A stretch of DNA of 64,000 nucleotides from Crossaster papposus (GCA_037893245.1 JBAIAA010000509.1:62001-126000); one strand, 5' to 3'. Positions 11,929-23,791 are shown, counted from the first letter of the stretch. Notes: generated from the letters alone by a model not told the origin. Made by a program: numbers and translations.

Positions 11929-12409
11929 ATTTGTATACTATACTGACTCATTTCTACACAATTATAATGCCTTAGGCCTAGGCTAGACACCATTTCCTAA
12001 AATCTTATGCACATTGTGCCAAGATAATTTGCCTATAATAGGATGGTTCTGGACCGGGCGTTGCAACAGAGGGGTGGGGATTGGAGGGACACTTGCCGTA
12101 AAAGCAACAAAAACAAGTATTTAATAGTATGCAACAAAGGACAGTCAGACTACAATATGCTTGTAGCCAGCCTTTTCAGAATCATCTACATTTTGCATAG
12201 GGGTTAGTTGAACTGAGAACTTGCCGACGCAAATTAACAGCCTACAGACTTTTCTATTTTGAACAGAGGGGTGCTATGTTACATCTCAGAAAAATGCACA
12301 CAATGTTCAGAACAGACAGTTTAAATTCAAGTTTGTTCACTTTTGTTTCACTACCAAATTTCTGCTAACAAAAAAATAAGAGATTTTGGTTTCTACAATA
12401 AATTCAACC

Positions 12410-12665
12410 CAAATATATGAGAAATTACACATTTTTAGTTGTCCACTTTTGAGGCGTCAAAACCCAAATCGACATTTTAGCAGAAAATTTCCAAATAGGG
12501 TTATCCACGTTTTGAGCATCAATAATTTTGAGATTTTTAGTTTTTCCACTTTTGAGGCGTCGGAATAGTCGTCAAAGTTAAATTATAATTTCTGCTAACA
12601 ATTTCTAAAAACCTAAAATTCTACCGGCAGGAAAATGGAAAATAAAACGGTTGTCCACTTTTGGC
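12410..12665. repeat. Short degenerate tandem repeat, period near 100 bp
   Basis: The phrase TTGTCCACTTTTGAGGCGTC or a variant appears near 12440, 12545 and 12650, with GAGATTTTTAGT/ACATTTTTAGT before it. About 2.5 units are visible. Confidence 0.45.
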
Positions 12666-12761
12666 ACTCCAATTCCGACCTATGTAGAAGCTATTACACT
12701 TTTGGCAGTGTGAAATTTGGGTTGCTGAAATCTTCGGGCTCGACAAGGGAGACTTCGTTGG

Positions 12762-12857
12762 CTACATCATTATGCCGCCACCGCCAAATGCTGCAGTACT
12801 TGAGGCCAACAGCCCTGTTCCTGATGCTGGCTTCCGCGATGCCAGATAATCCGACAT
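12762..12857 (-). CDS. Possible short first coding exon, unknown
   Basis: On the minus strand an ATG at 12857 opens MSDYLASRKPASGTGLLASS and continues TAAFGGGGIMM before a stop, 31 residues in all. It lies in a GC-richer patch and the composition looks protein-like. No good donor was found before the stop, and a second minus-strand frame over the same bases is also open with an acidic composition. It may be a coding exon remnant or chance. I do not recognise it. Confidence 0.22.
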   Translation of the reverse strand: MSDYLASRKPASGTGLLASSTAAFGGGGIMM

Positions 12858-13072
12858 ATTCACTTTCTTCAATTGATTCTGAAGAACAAAAATAGGAGAG
12901 GGTAAAAAAGGAGGTAGAACTTGTATTGTTAATATTGTTAATGTTATTAGCAAAACAACACAAATTTGTGAAGACCTTGTGTATTGGTCTAGTTCAAATG
13001 TACAACAATACCGCAGACAATTTTCTCTAGCATGTTCATTTCATAAAGTTCGGAAGGCTCGACTACAACCAA

Positions 13073-14690
13073 AACGACACCCTCTTATGGCTTTCGTTAC
13101 GTGACATCGTCTTATGGCTTTCGTTATGTGACATCGTCTTACGGCTTTGGCGTTACGTGAGATCGTCTTATGGCTTTCGTTACATCGTCTTATGGCTTTC
13201 GTTTTGTGACATCGTCTTATGGCTTTCGTTACGTGACATCGTCTTATGGCTTTCGTTACGTGACATCGTCTTATGGCTTTCGTTACGTGACATCGTCTTA
13301 TGGCTTTCGTTACGTGACATCGTCTTATGGCTTTCGTTACGTGACATCGTCTTATGGCTTTCGTTACGTGACATCGTCTTATGGCTTTCGTTTTGTGACA
13401 TCGTCTTATGGCTTTAGTTACGTGACATCGTCTTATGGCTTTCGTTACGTGACATCGTTATGTGACATCGTTTTATGGCTTTCGTTACGTGACATCGTCT
13501 TATGGCTTTCGTTACGTGACATCGTCTTATGGCTTTCGTTTTGTGACATCGTCTTATGGCTTTAGTTACGTGACATCGTCTTATGGCTTTCGTTACGTGA
13601 CATCGTCTTATGGCTTTCGTTACGTGACATCGTCTTATGGCTTTCGTTACGTGACATCGTCTTATGGCTTTCGTTACGTGACATCGTCTTATGGCTTTCG
13701 TTACGTGACATCGTCTTATGGCTTTCGTTATGTGACATCGTCTTATGGCTTTCGTTTTGTGACATCGTCTTATGGCTTTCGTTACGTGACATCGTCTTAC
13801 GGCTTTCGTTACGTGACATCGTCTTATGGCTTTCGTTACGTGACATCGTCTTATGGCTTTCGTTACGCGACACCCTGTTATGGCTTTCGTTACGTGACAT
13901 CGTCTTATGGCTTTCGTTACGCGACACCCTCTTATGGCTTTCGTTACGTGACATCGTCTTATGGCTTTCGTTACGTGACATCGTCTTATGGCTTTCGTTA
14001 CGTGACATCGTCTTATGGCTTTAGTTACGTGACATCGTCTTATGGCTTTCGTTACGTGACATCAACTTATGGCTTTCGTTACGTGACATCGTCTTATGGC
14101 TTTCGTTACGTGACATCGTCTTATGGCTTTCGTTACGTGACATCGTCTTATGGCTTTCGTTACGTGACATCGTCTTATGGCTTTCGTTACATGAAATTAT
14201 CCTACGGCTTTTGTTACGTGACATCGTCTTATGGCTTTCGTTACGTGACATCGTCTTATGGCTTTCGTTACCTGACATCGTCTTATGGCTTTCGTTACGT
14301 GACATCGTCTTATGGCTTTCGTTACGTGACATCGTCTTATGGCTTTCGTTACGTGACATCGTCTTATGGCTTTCGTTACGTGACATCGTCTTATGGCTTT
14401 CGTTACGTGACATCGTCTTATGGCTTTCGTTACGTGACATCGTCTTATGGCTTTCGTTACGTGACATCGTCTTATGGCTTTCGTTACGTGACATCGTCTT
14501 ATGGCTTTCGTTACGTGACATCGTCTTATGGCTTTCGTTACGTGACATCGTCTTATGGCTTTCGTTACGTGACATCGTCTTATGGCTTTCGTTACGTGAC
14601 ATCGTCTTATGGCTTTCGTTACATGAAATCATCCTACGGCTTTCGTTACGTGACATCGTCTTACGGTTTGGATTGTCATTTTGGTTGCTT
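13073..14690. repeat. 27-bp satellite array, about 60 units
   Basis: The unit is TTACGTGACATCGTC followed by TTATGGCTTTCG (27 bp). Most units are identical or differ at one or two bases. Variant units (ACGCGACACCC or ATGAAATCATCC in place of the central part) are interspersed, and both array edges carry diverged units. Because 27 is divisible by 3 and only two frames contain a stop, four of six frames stay open. This produces repetitive ORFs of up to 411 codons (13462-14697) that are not evidence of a gene. Each unit has three CpGs, making a dense CpG block of about 1.6 kb in AT-rich surroundings. Confidence 0.92.
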
Positions 14691-14696
14691 TCGTTA

Positions 14697-14835
14697 ACTA
14701 GTTTCGCGCCAGGTTTTTTTTCTCTTCAATTTACCGGAACCAGATGCAGGCTTATTTTTCAGTAAAATGTTCCTCAGTGTTTTGATAATGCAACTACTAC
14801 AAGATGTCCACACTTAGGTTATTACTTAGCACCGT
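14697..14835 (+). repeat. Dispersed repeat, second copy of 2545-2690
   Basis: It carries TTCAGTAAAATGTTCCT, TGCAACTACTACAAGATGTCC and ACACTTAGGTTATTA in the same order as at 2545-2690. It abuts the satellite array. Confidence 0.5.
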
Positions 14836-16120
14836 TATTTACATGTTTTTGCCGTCATTCTGTTGCCCAGGTTAAAAAACAAACATTTGTTTCCCCAAAA
14901 TGATGAATTTTAGGTACGTGAAGTCATGCTACCGGTAGCATCTTGTTTTCAAACATAATGCAATTTTATGCGATTGTGAATTTGTATAGGTTTTCTATAA
15001 ATTTCTATAAATTTGGACAATAAATTTAGTTTCATACGTTTATTGCCTACAACTACATGTACCGGTACAAGTAACAAATGAATGGACAAACACAAGTTAC
15101 CAAAACATCCCTGAAGAGATTTCACCAATGATTATTTTGTTTCGATAATTGTTAGCCCATGATCTACACCCTCGAAGGACACTGAAAAGATGCATTCAAC
15201 AGGGCACAATACAAGCAATTTTCAGTGCAAGGTAATGTACTTTTATTGAAATGCAAATTACCAATTAATTAATTAATTAATTTAATACCAATTACCAAAA
15301 AACCTTGATGCCAAACTATGTTTATTGTGTAAAACTACGCAAATATACTGCGTCAGAAATTGTATTCCAGATTCTTTTTGGAGCTCCAGGGTCGAGGGAC
15401 CCATTAATTTTTACAAACAGAGTTGGGACTAATGAGGTCAACGGGTCATTTGAATCACACTGTACCATTCCTCCATGATCAAATCAACAACAGCCCAAGG
15501 CTGGGGTGATTTTGACCTAGAGTCTTTATCTTCAACTCTGGTTAATCATTACATTTTAGGGTAGCTTTTAGGTGTTTCTTATCAGATACAATCAATCGCT
15601 CCATTTGTCCAACTTTGTTTCTTTGCAGACACGTATGTACATGTACCTGTAAGTTTATACCCTGTAAATAAATTTGCAAACCTTTTTCCCAAATGTGACC
15701 CACTCCACAAAAAGGGTATTATATTGCAAAAAAGTAAAATTGATGGGTATATAAAACATGGTTAAAAACCCACAAAATAAACTTTCGTTTGGTACATGTA
15801 TATAACGGCGCTCCATAACACCTCCCATTTTGGAGATATGACATGTTTATATTGATTACTTTCTTGGAGTTCAAATTACACAACTGAGAAAACGGCCTTT
15901 GAAACATCTACATGTAGCTCTGTTGTAGAACAACAAAGTTACAGCGCACAAAACAATAATTTGTTCCACTTTACTCATCAAAATCAACAATTCTGTGAAT
16001 GAAACCTAAAACTGTAGGTATTAAAGATGTCATTCATGACAACAAATGAAAATCATTTGTTATGAAATGTTCACCATCTCAACGTTGCGTGGGCCATTAT
16101 ATAATAATGCACAGTGCGAC
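14836..16120. other. No gene seen; short ATTA repeat
   Basis: AT-rich. A short (ATTA)n tract lies near 15257-15292. A few TACATGTA palindromes are present. Confidence 0.35.
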
Positions 16121-16504
16121 TTGAAGGATGTATACACCATTTGCAGAAATCAAAAATATTTACTACCTAATTATTAAGAAATATCTTACTCATTTGAAAG
16201 TAAATAATGATTCTACGCATCCAGCAAAATGATTGCGCTAGGTATCCTGTAATTATTCCGAAAAATAAAATTGTATACAACAAAATTTGCTATCGCCGGA
16301 CGGCGATCGCCAACAAAATCAAAAATAACTTAATAACTGCCCAACACCGGTTGAAAACAAACGCTGTTTTTCGTGCTTTTCTCGGCATCCATGATTGTAA
16401 AACTTCGGACAGGTCAGTTAAACGATAGTTACTATAAATACAACCCCCCAAATCTACCCATCATGAGAATTCAAGCAATTACCAATGGTGTATCCTACCT
16501 TTAA
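16121..16504. mobile_element. TTAA MITE family (AGGTAGTATACACC), copy 2
   Basis: Left end GAAGGATGTATACACCATTTGC, right end CAATGGTGTATCCTACCTTTAA. The interior has GATTGCGCTAGGTATCCTGT, GCCGGACGGCGAT, GCTTTTCTCGGCATCCATG and CAGTTAAACGAT. Length is about 384 bp. Confidence 0.75.
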
Positions 16505-16784
16505 ATTAGGTACATGTATACGGTAATTTGGAAATGTTGAGGAAAAAAATTGTGGTTTTGGTACAAACAGAGAAAGATCCTTAAAGCCATTTTTCCATTC
16601 CCCAACCCAACTGTTAACTTAATGTTTTATTTGTCCTGTTTGATTTCTTGCAGAATTGAATAAAACCCTTATCTCAATCCTTGAACCCTACCGTCCAGCC
16701 ATACATTCCTTAATTCCCCCACCAGCCACTAATTTCCATCCCCTTACCCCTTTCCCCACAAAAAAAACCAGAACTGATGCTTAC

Positions 16785-17420
16785 CATCTTCTGTTTGTGC
16801 TTCTCGTGTTTCACGTTGATTGGTGGAGCCTTGCACCTAGCCTCAATCCAGGCTCGATACTTGATGGTGCGCGGGGGTGGGTCCACTACATCTGGTGAGA
16901 AGCTCACGCTGCGCGACCGCGATTCAGTCACCACGTCTTCCCCCGAGTAGCTAATAGTGGCCGAGCGACCTCGTATGCAGGATTTGGGCGGGGAGCAGGG
17001 AAGTGGACTCAGCTGGTCGTCTTCCTCCTCCTCTTCTTCCTGATCATCATCTTTGCTTCTAAACTTGATGCGGGTGTCCTGGACATCGGCACAGGCCGAC
17101 AGAGATCGTCGTCGCATTCCTGGTCTGAAGACAGGCGGCGCGAACACGACAGCCTCTTCGCTTGTGTCGGACTTCGACTTATTGTCAGTCTCATCCTTGG
17201 CGACCTCTGCTACTTCCTTGTCCTCTTTGATGTGCATCTGCTCCTGCTTGGCATCGTTGCAATGACTCTTGTAGGAGCCATCCTGGTTTTTAAACTCCTC
17301 ATTGATCTTCTTCAGGTTGTCCCGCTTCTTACTGTTGTTGCCAAAGATCTTGATGCTCAGCCGTGGCCTGGATTTCTTCTTCTTGTCTTTCTCGACATTC
17401 TCCTTATTGATTGAAGACAT
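16785..17420 (-). CDS. First coding exon of an unrecognised charged intracellular protein
   Basis: This exon is 636 bp, 212 codons. The ATG at 17420 has A at -3 and an in-frame TAA 16 codons or fewer upstream, so it is the likely start. The exon ends at ...AAGATG followed by the donor GTAAGC (GT at 16784-16783) in phase 0; the 24 codons beyond look intronic. The N-terminus is lysine-rich (residues 11-38) with LSIKIFG at 21-27. An acidic run is at 124-135, RRRSLS at 103-108 resembles a basophilic kinase/14-3-3 site, and RSVSF at 170-174 fits the PP1-docking RVxF pattern. The conserved-looking end (TIKYRAWIEARCKAPP, 185-200) may begin a folded domain. There is no signal peptide or membrane segment. 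Later exons would lie below 16784, and none was identified. I do not recognise the family; the PP1 link is only a motif. Confidence 0.7.
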
Positions 17421-18049
17421 TGTGATGACCGGGTGTTATGAGTCTTTCGAAATCTCCACTCCAAAGTGTACTGCTGCCCAATATCAATGCTACAGGAAGA
17501 ATGCAAGGACTATTTGCAAAGCATGGTCTGACACACTTCCCTCAAATTTCTTGTCACGATTCAAGTAATATTGTTTTCTTTGACGATTATCAAGTCCCTG
17601 AAAACACTACAACATCTCGGTACAGTGCTACGTGTGGTCTGCTACATATTCACTTTAGCTGCTGCAATGCCAAGTGGTTTTAAAATTAGCTGCAGGAAAA
17701 AATAGAAAAACAGAACAGTTATCAGATACACAGCCACTTTTTTTAGATTGTGTGCAAACTGCAAAGTACATAGTGTGATTTAAGCAAGTTAAGCTTTTCA
17801 AGTAATTTGACCTACACTTTGGGTTTTGTGTTAAGATTACCTGATTAGACAATCGGGGCAAGAAGTCTTTCGAGTATGTGATGGGCTACATAGACTGAGA
17901 GCTGGATAGAGTTTAATCAACATTTTGGGAACAAATCCCTGTATTATCTTAAATCATAGTATTATATCCCCTCGACCTGATCACAGAATGAGCAGTCTTG
18001 AGTTGCACTAGACAAGACAAAGCCTCGTATGGCACCATGCCAAATTGGG
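17421..18049. other. Upstream region of the 17420 exon
   Basis: This would contain the 5' UTR or promoter of the minus-strand gene. No TATA box or second exon can be assigned with confidence. Confidence 0.3.
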
Positions 18050-18600
18050 CATACCTAAATCCTGCAATTCCATAGTGTTAAAACTCCATGTAACCTGAAT
18101 CATGCAAAATCCTCCAATATTTACTACTGTTACCACTGCCCTGAATCCTGCAAAATCCTGCAGTGCGCTATAAAGCAGCCAAACACAAACATACTGTTAA
18201 AGTGCCCTATTACAACAAGGGTCTGCCCACATGAATCTTGGTAGGCAAAAGTTTCCTATCCTTAACAAATAACTTGCACCTTGACTAAATCTCTATGAAG
18301 AATGTGCATAAGTACAAAGTAACAAATAACCTCAATCGCTCCAAAATCCTCATTTGGATAAATACCCAAGTAACCTCAATCCTGCAAAATCATCTAGCAT
18401 TGGTTTTAGGCCTATGATGACCTGGATCATGCATTATTCTCCAGTGACAAAACCCCAAACGCCCTCAATCATGCAAATTCCTAAGATGCATCAACTCACA
18501 AGTGCCCTCAATCCTGCAAATTCCTAAGATGCATCAACTTTCAGATGATCAAAAATCCTGCAAAATCCTGCAATTTGCAAAAAGGATTTTGGAAGATTTG
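18050..18600. repeat. Degenerate repeat with CCTGCAAAATCCT/CCTCAATCC words
   Basis: Words such as AATCCTGCAAAATCCTGCA, CCTCAATCCTGCAAA and AAATCCTCATTTGGATAAAT recur at irregular 40-80 bp spacing. The reverse complement of the same words is at 50955-51115 (TTTATCCAAATGAGGATTTT), so this is a dispersed repeat with internal tandem structure. Confidence 0.55.
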
Positions 18601-18715
18601 GGATGGACCTGGTTAATCAACATTTTGGGAACAAAAAGAAAACTAGTTTCATTTGATAGCTTGGCACTTGTAGATACTGGAAATATAACTTAACCGCGAT
18701 TTTAGATCAGACTAA

Positions 18716-19074
18716 TTAAAGGTAGTATACACCATTGGTCATTGCTTGAATTATCATAAATGAGTAGATTTAGGGGGTTGCATTTTATAGTAAATATCGT
18801 TTAACTGAGCTGTCCGAAGTTTTAGAATCATGGATGCCGAGAAAAGCACGAAAAACAGCGGGTTTTTTCAACCGGCGTCAAGCAGTTATTCTTATGTTAT
18901 CTTTTTTTTTTTCGCAATCGCCGTTCTATTATTCGGAATAATTACAGGATATCTAGCGCAATCATTTTGCTGGATGGCTAGAATCAACATTTACTTTCAA
19001 ATGAGTAAGATATTTCTTAATAATTCGGTAGTAAATATTTTTGATATTTTTGATATGGTGTATACTACCTTTAA
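18716..19074. mobile_element. TTAA MITE family (AGGTAGTATACACC), copy 3, clean ends
   Basis: TTAA-AGGTAGTATACACC at 18716 and GGTGTATACTACCT-TTAA at 19074 give perfect terminal inverted repeats and both TTAA flanks. The interior matches the family (TTTAACTGAGCTGTCCGAAG, GCACGAAAAACAGCG, GATATCTAGCGCAATCATTTTGC). Confidence 0.82.
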
Positions 19075-19502
19075 TCAATTTTACTACCTTTAAACAATAC
19101 AAAGCTTCGTTTGTCGGCGTTGTATAGGAGTAGGGGAATTTTGGTTACCTGTCTGGATACATGTATATAATTTTTGTTTACGATTCCCATCTTTAAATTA
19201 GTGATTACAAATAAGTTTGTGAACAAATTTTCCGGGACTTTTTTTTCCTTTTTCTTTTCTTTAGACGTCGGTTACGGTTAACCGTTAACCTTAACCGCAA
19301 CACATACATGTAAGGTTACACGGATAATGTTAAAACCGCAAACTTGCCGGCTTAGTTTGTTTTGATGCCTTGGCACTTGTAGAATATGAAATTATAAAAT
19401 AAAAGTGATTTTAGGTCGGACTAATTAACATTAACATTAACAGCGACGCAAAAAACGCGGAGGGGGCGTGGCCGCAACCCCCCTCCATGTATATTTTGGT
19501 AA

Positions 19503-19921
19503 TATGTGACCTGTCGACACAAAATGAGCGTAAAGTCGCAAGGAGTGATTTCCCAGTACGGCCAGTCAAAGTCAAAATTTGAAGGGGTGGTCGATTTTTG
19601 AGATTATATGGGTTTTTTTAAGACTAAATCCCTAACAATAAATTCCCAATTTTTCAGGACGATCAGATAATTTTTTTTTAGTTTTTGAGACAATTTTGAC
19701 TATGCCTTTCTTTGCGCGTTCACACAATTTCTCGCAAGAAATGCCCGTTTTCTCATAATCTCTGTAATAAGACTCCAGACTAAAAAATAAAAAAAAAAAA
19801 ATATGGAGTATCAAATCATTATACCATTGGAAAGCTCCGTTTCCACAGAATTTAGAAATACCCATATCTCAATTTTTTATTTTGCCGACTTTACGCTCAT
19901 TTTGTGATGACAGGTCACATA
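19503..19921. mobile_element. TATGTGACC-ended element A
   Basis: Ends TATGTGACCTGTCGACACAAA and TTTGTGATGACAGGTCACATA are inverted repeats that continue inward with AATGAGCGTAAAGTCG and CGACTTTACGCTCATT. Length is 419 bp, non-coding. The TA at each extremity is compatible with a TA target (Tc1/mariner-like), inferred only. Confidence 0.75.
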
Positions 19922-20101
19922 TATATTGTTGCAATAAACTTTTGAAATCTTGCCAAGTTTTGGTTTACAGTTGTTCCAATGTCTTGCAGTTATTTTGACA
20001 CCAATATTTGACACCAATTTTCCAACACAGGTAGGCAGAAATGTACGTACATGAAAGCGCATATGAACGTAATGAAACACGTAATGAAACACGCAAGTAT
20101 G

Positions 20102-21089
20102 CATGTGACCTGTCACCACAAAATGAGAGTAAATTTGGAAAAATTTAAAATTGAGATATTGGTATTTTCAAATTCTTCAGAAAGAGAGCTTTCCAATGGT
20201 ACATAACACTTAGGGGTTTTGCAGTAAATATTTTTTACAGCGCTCTAGAAAGTCATGGGTTTCACAAAACATGTTTGTGAGAACACTTACTTTAAACATC
20301 TTAAAGGTAGTATACACCATTTGCTATATCAAAAATATTTACTACTGAATTATTAAGAAATACCTTACTCAATTGAAAGTAAATAATGATTCTAGGCATT
20401 CAGCAAAAGGATTGCGCTAGATATCCTGTAATTATTCCAAAAAAATGAATTTTATAAAGAAAAATTCTAAAACAAAGATAACATAAGAATAACTGCTCGA
20501 CCCCGGTTGAAAACAAACGCTGTTTTTCGTGCTTTTCTCGGCATCCGTGATTGTAAAACTTCGGAAAAGTCAGTTAAACGATATTTACCATGAAATACAA
20601 CCCCCCAAATCTACCCATTCATGATAATTAAAGCAATTACCAATGGTGTATACTACCTTTAAACAAAACAAAAAGGTTACAAAACAGGACAAGTAAGGTT
20701 CGGTTGAGCATAGCAACGGCTAGGTTCTAATCATTATTTCTCACTAAATTTTTCAACACATACAAACTATTGTTTAAACAAAATATCTAAATTTTGAAAA
20801 CGTGGGATACATACGAGGACCTGATTTGCATATTTATTAACGTGTTAATTAGACCACTAATGGACTTCAATCCAAACACTAACTACGCAAACACTACGCA
20901 AAATCGCGTAATTTAAGAGGTTTTCGGTCATCTAATCTCACCAAACAAATGGGAATATGTAGAGGAGGACTTGGGCTTTCCAAATTACGCAAAATCTCAA
21001 ATTTCATATTTTGACTTTGGATGGCCATACATGTATCTCTGAATCACATTGTGCGACTTTACTCTCATTTTGTGGTGACAGGTCACATA
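20102..21089. mobile_element. TATGTGACC-ended element B, carrying a nested TTAA MITE
   Basis: Left end CATGTGACCTGTCACCACAAA, right end TTTGTGGTGACAGGTCACATA. The inner parts AATGAGAGTAAAT and ATTTTGAGATT-type words are related to element A. The copy of the TTAA family at 20301-20662 interrupts it. Its right end abuts element C. Confidence 0.7.
20301..20662. mobile_element. TTAA MITE family, copy 4, nested in element B
   Basis: TTAA-AGGTAGTATACACC at the left and GGTGTATACTACCT-TTAA at the right are perfect. The 362-bp interior matches the copies at 16121 and 22912. Confidence 0.82.
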
Positions 21090-21511
21090 TGTGACCTGTT
21101 CCAACGAAACCCGGACAAAGTCGCACAATGTGTTTTGTCACAATGTACTCCTGAAGTAATTTCGGGATGGATTTTACCATTTTGAGATTTTAGGTTTTCC
21201 TAAGTCACTTACTATTAATCTACAATCTCCTCAATTTGAACAAAATCCGTTTACCAGAAGTGTGTTTTTTGGTCAATTTTGTGAAACATTTGTGTATAGA
21301 AATAATACGCTTTTCTGAACTTCAAAGCTGTTTATCTCATAATTAGGTTGTCAGGGTTTTATCAATAAATCCAGACCCCAGGGAAGATAGGGTGGGGGTA
21401 CGTAAATGATACATCATTTTAAAGCTGAGAACCTAGAGAATTTAAAAAAAAGCAAAATCTGAAAAACTAAAAAGTTGACTTTGTCCGGGTTTCGTTGGAA
21501 CAGGTCAAATA
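21087..21511. mobile_element. TATGTGACC-ended element C
   Basis: Ends CATATGTGACCTGTTCCAACG and CGTTGGAACAGGTCAAATATG are inverted repeats that continue with AAACCCGGACAAAGTC and GACTTTGTCCGGGTTT. It abuts element B at a shared CATATG. Confidence 0.72.
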
Positions 21512-22420
21512 TGTCCATTGAAAACCTCAATTCCCAGTGTAATATCGGTCGTGCATTCAATGCACTGTGCTCTATGGTTTGTGGCACTAGTCTGATGCAG
21601 TCACCGCGCCAATTATACAAGATTTGTCTAGAATTTTGTTACGGCTGGCACATACCCAAAAATGTCCTCAGCGTCAAACGTAAACAAGTGGTTTTTTTCT
21701 TTTCAGGGTACCGTAAAGACATTAGGTTGGTTTCCTTTCAACTAGATGTTTGAAATAGGATAAGTAAACAATCCAAAACATAAAATGTCCGGGTATTTCA
21801 GGACACAGTAACCCTTTAATGTATGTACATGTATGAGTGTGGTATAGTATGAAAGTGTGCGTGTATACATTAAAGTGGCGACTTTAAATGACAACAAAAT
21901 ATATCAACGAAACATTTTAACAGGTTGAATCAAAACTTTACAGATATTTATGTACAAATAGTTCGTATGATAGGGCCAATAAATAAAAAAATTGTGTAGT
22001 ATACCTTAGCTTAGGACATTTGAAAATGGTGCTCTTGGTGGTCACAGCTGGTATTTCATTTTTTAAGGATGCCCGATACTTTAAGCAAGGTTTAGAAGCT
22101 CAATGAGGTCAATGTCATACTCAAAGGTCACAGGTTAAGGTCGAATTTGGTAAATTACAACAACTGCTACGGTATTACACCTACTGTAGCTAAATGTGTG
22201 CCGTATTCGGTTGTGTACAATACAACTGTGGAGGACACAATCAAGGTCAAGGGTGAGTTTTACAGTTTTTATTACAGATGCAGGTACATGTGTGTAAGTT
22301 AGTGGTGGTATTCCGACTATAGAAAGTGGCAAACAATGGGGTCATTAATTTTCGTGTCAAATCACACAAAATCAGGGTATCTCCCATATGACCTGACTTG
22401 TCTGAAAACATTTCTAGAAA
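21512..22420. other. No gene recognised
   Basis: One word cluster (GAGGTCAATGTCATACTCAAAGGTCACAGG-like, about 22100-22140) resembles the direct-repeat motifs near 9384. Nothing else can be supported. Confidence 0.3.
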
Positions 22421-23410
22421 TAAACAGGTCAAAAGAAATAAGTTCCCCCTGGGAAATTTGCATTTTTCTGTAAGACAGTTAGGCGCTCCTTAACCTGTTA
22501 CAAAAATGTAAAATGTAGTCTGAAATGTTACACATTTATTGTGCAATAAAGTTTCACCCAACAGTTAACCTTCGCCTTGAAATGCTGCCATTTATTAAAT
22601 GTGATGACCAATAAAAAATGACACTTTCTTGCATAGGGATTGGACAAATGGAGAAAATTATGTTTTTACAGAATTTGTTAATATTCTTTTCTCACTTCAA
22701 TTACTTTTACAAATGTACAAATGTAAACATGCATCTAATGTTTTTGTTTTTGTTTTACATTTTCTAAATTTACAAAGTAAACATGCATCTAAAGAATATT
22801 ACAAAAATCTGTAAAAACATGATTTTCTCCATGTGTCCAATCCCTATGCAAGAAAGTGTCATTTTGTATTGGTCATCACATTTAATAAATGGCAGCACTT
22901 CAAGGCGAAGGTTAAAGGTAGTATACACCATTTGCAGATATCGAAAAAATTTACTACCGAATCATTAAGAAATATCTTACTTATTTAGCATCCAGCGTAA
23001 TAAGGGCCCTAGATATCCTGTAATTGTTCCAAAAAATTGAATTGTATAAACCAAAATTCATTCTCGCCGTCCGGCGAGCGCGAAAAAACAAAGATAACAT
23101 AAGAATAACTGCTCGACGCCGGTGGAAAACAAACGCTGTTTTTCATGCTTTTCTCGGCATCCATGAATGTAAAAATTCGGACAGGTCAGTTAAACGATAT
23201 TTACTATAAAATACAACCCCCCAAATCCACCCATTCCTGATAATTCAACAAATTACCAATGGTATATACTACCTTTAAGTGTTTGGTGAAACTCTTTTGC
23301 ACAATAAATGTGTAACATTTCAGACTACATTTTACATTTGTGTGAGAGGTAATTAAGGAGCCTATAACTGTCTTCCCGAAAAATGCACATTTATTTCTTT
23401 TGACCTGTTT
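22421..23410. mobile_element. Long palindromic element, split by a nested TTAA MITE
   Basis: The left arm (TAAACAGGTCAAAAGAAATAA, ACAGTTAGGCGCTCCTTAAC, GTTTCACCCAACAGTTAACC, CTTGCATAGGGATTGGACA) is repeated as its reverse complement on the right. The right arm is interrupted at 22912-23278. Without the insertion the palindrome is about 620 bp with arms of about 240 bp. Because both arms survive, the insertion point can be read exactly. Confidence 0.8.
22912..23278. mobile_element. TTAA MITE family, copy 5, with proven TTAA duplication
   Basis: It is flanked by TTAA on both sides. The uninterrupted left arm of the host palindrome has a single TTAA at the equivalent position (GGCGAAGGTTAACTG on the complement), so TTAA was duplicated on insertion. 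The interior shares GCCGTCCGGCGA and GATATCCTGTAATTGTTCC with the family. Confidence 0.88.
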
Positions 23411-23411
23411 A

Positions 23412-23758
23412 GGCCAAATAAAAAAAAAAACATGTTTAGCGTCATGCCCTTTTTTAAAAAGGAAGGAGGAGGCCTTTTTTTTTTATTTTTTTTTTTTTTC
23501 AAAATGGCTGCCCGACCCTTCTTTAATTCGAGTCATGCAGTACATGTCACACCCTATCTTCCAATTTAAAATTAAAACAGGGTTCACCCACGATTAAACA
23601 TTCAAATTCATGTGGGTCGATCAAGTATGCACCGTATGCACCGTACACGACTACACATCACACCCTAGCCTTCCTATAAGGAAAAAATATATTTCCAGAG
23701 CATGTACACAGTGATGCTAAAGTCTAAAATACGATCTTAAAATTTTATTATCTTTAAA

Positions 23759-23791
<33 letters not shown>

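Noticed and set aside
13462..14697. 411-codon repetitive ORF (YVTSSYGFR repeats) and minus-strand ESHKTMSRN repeats
   Set aside because: They follow automatically from a 27-bp unit without stops in four frames. There is no start context, splice sites or non-repeat coding flank.
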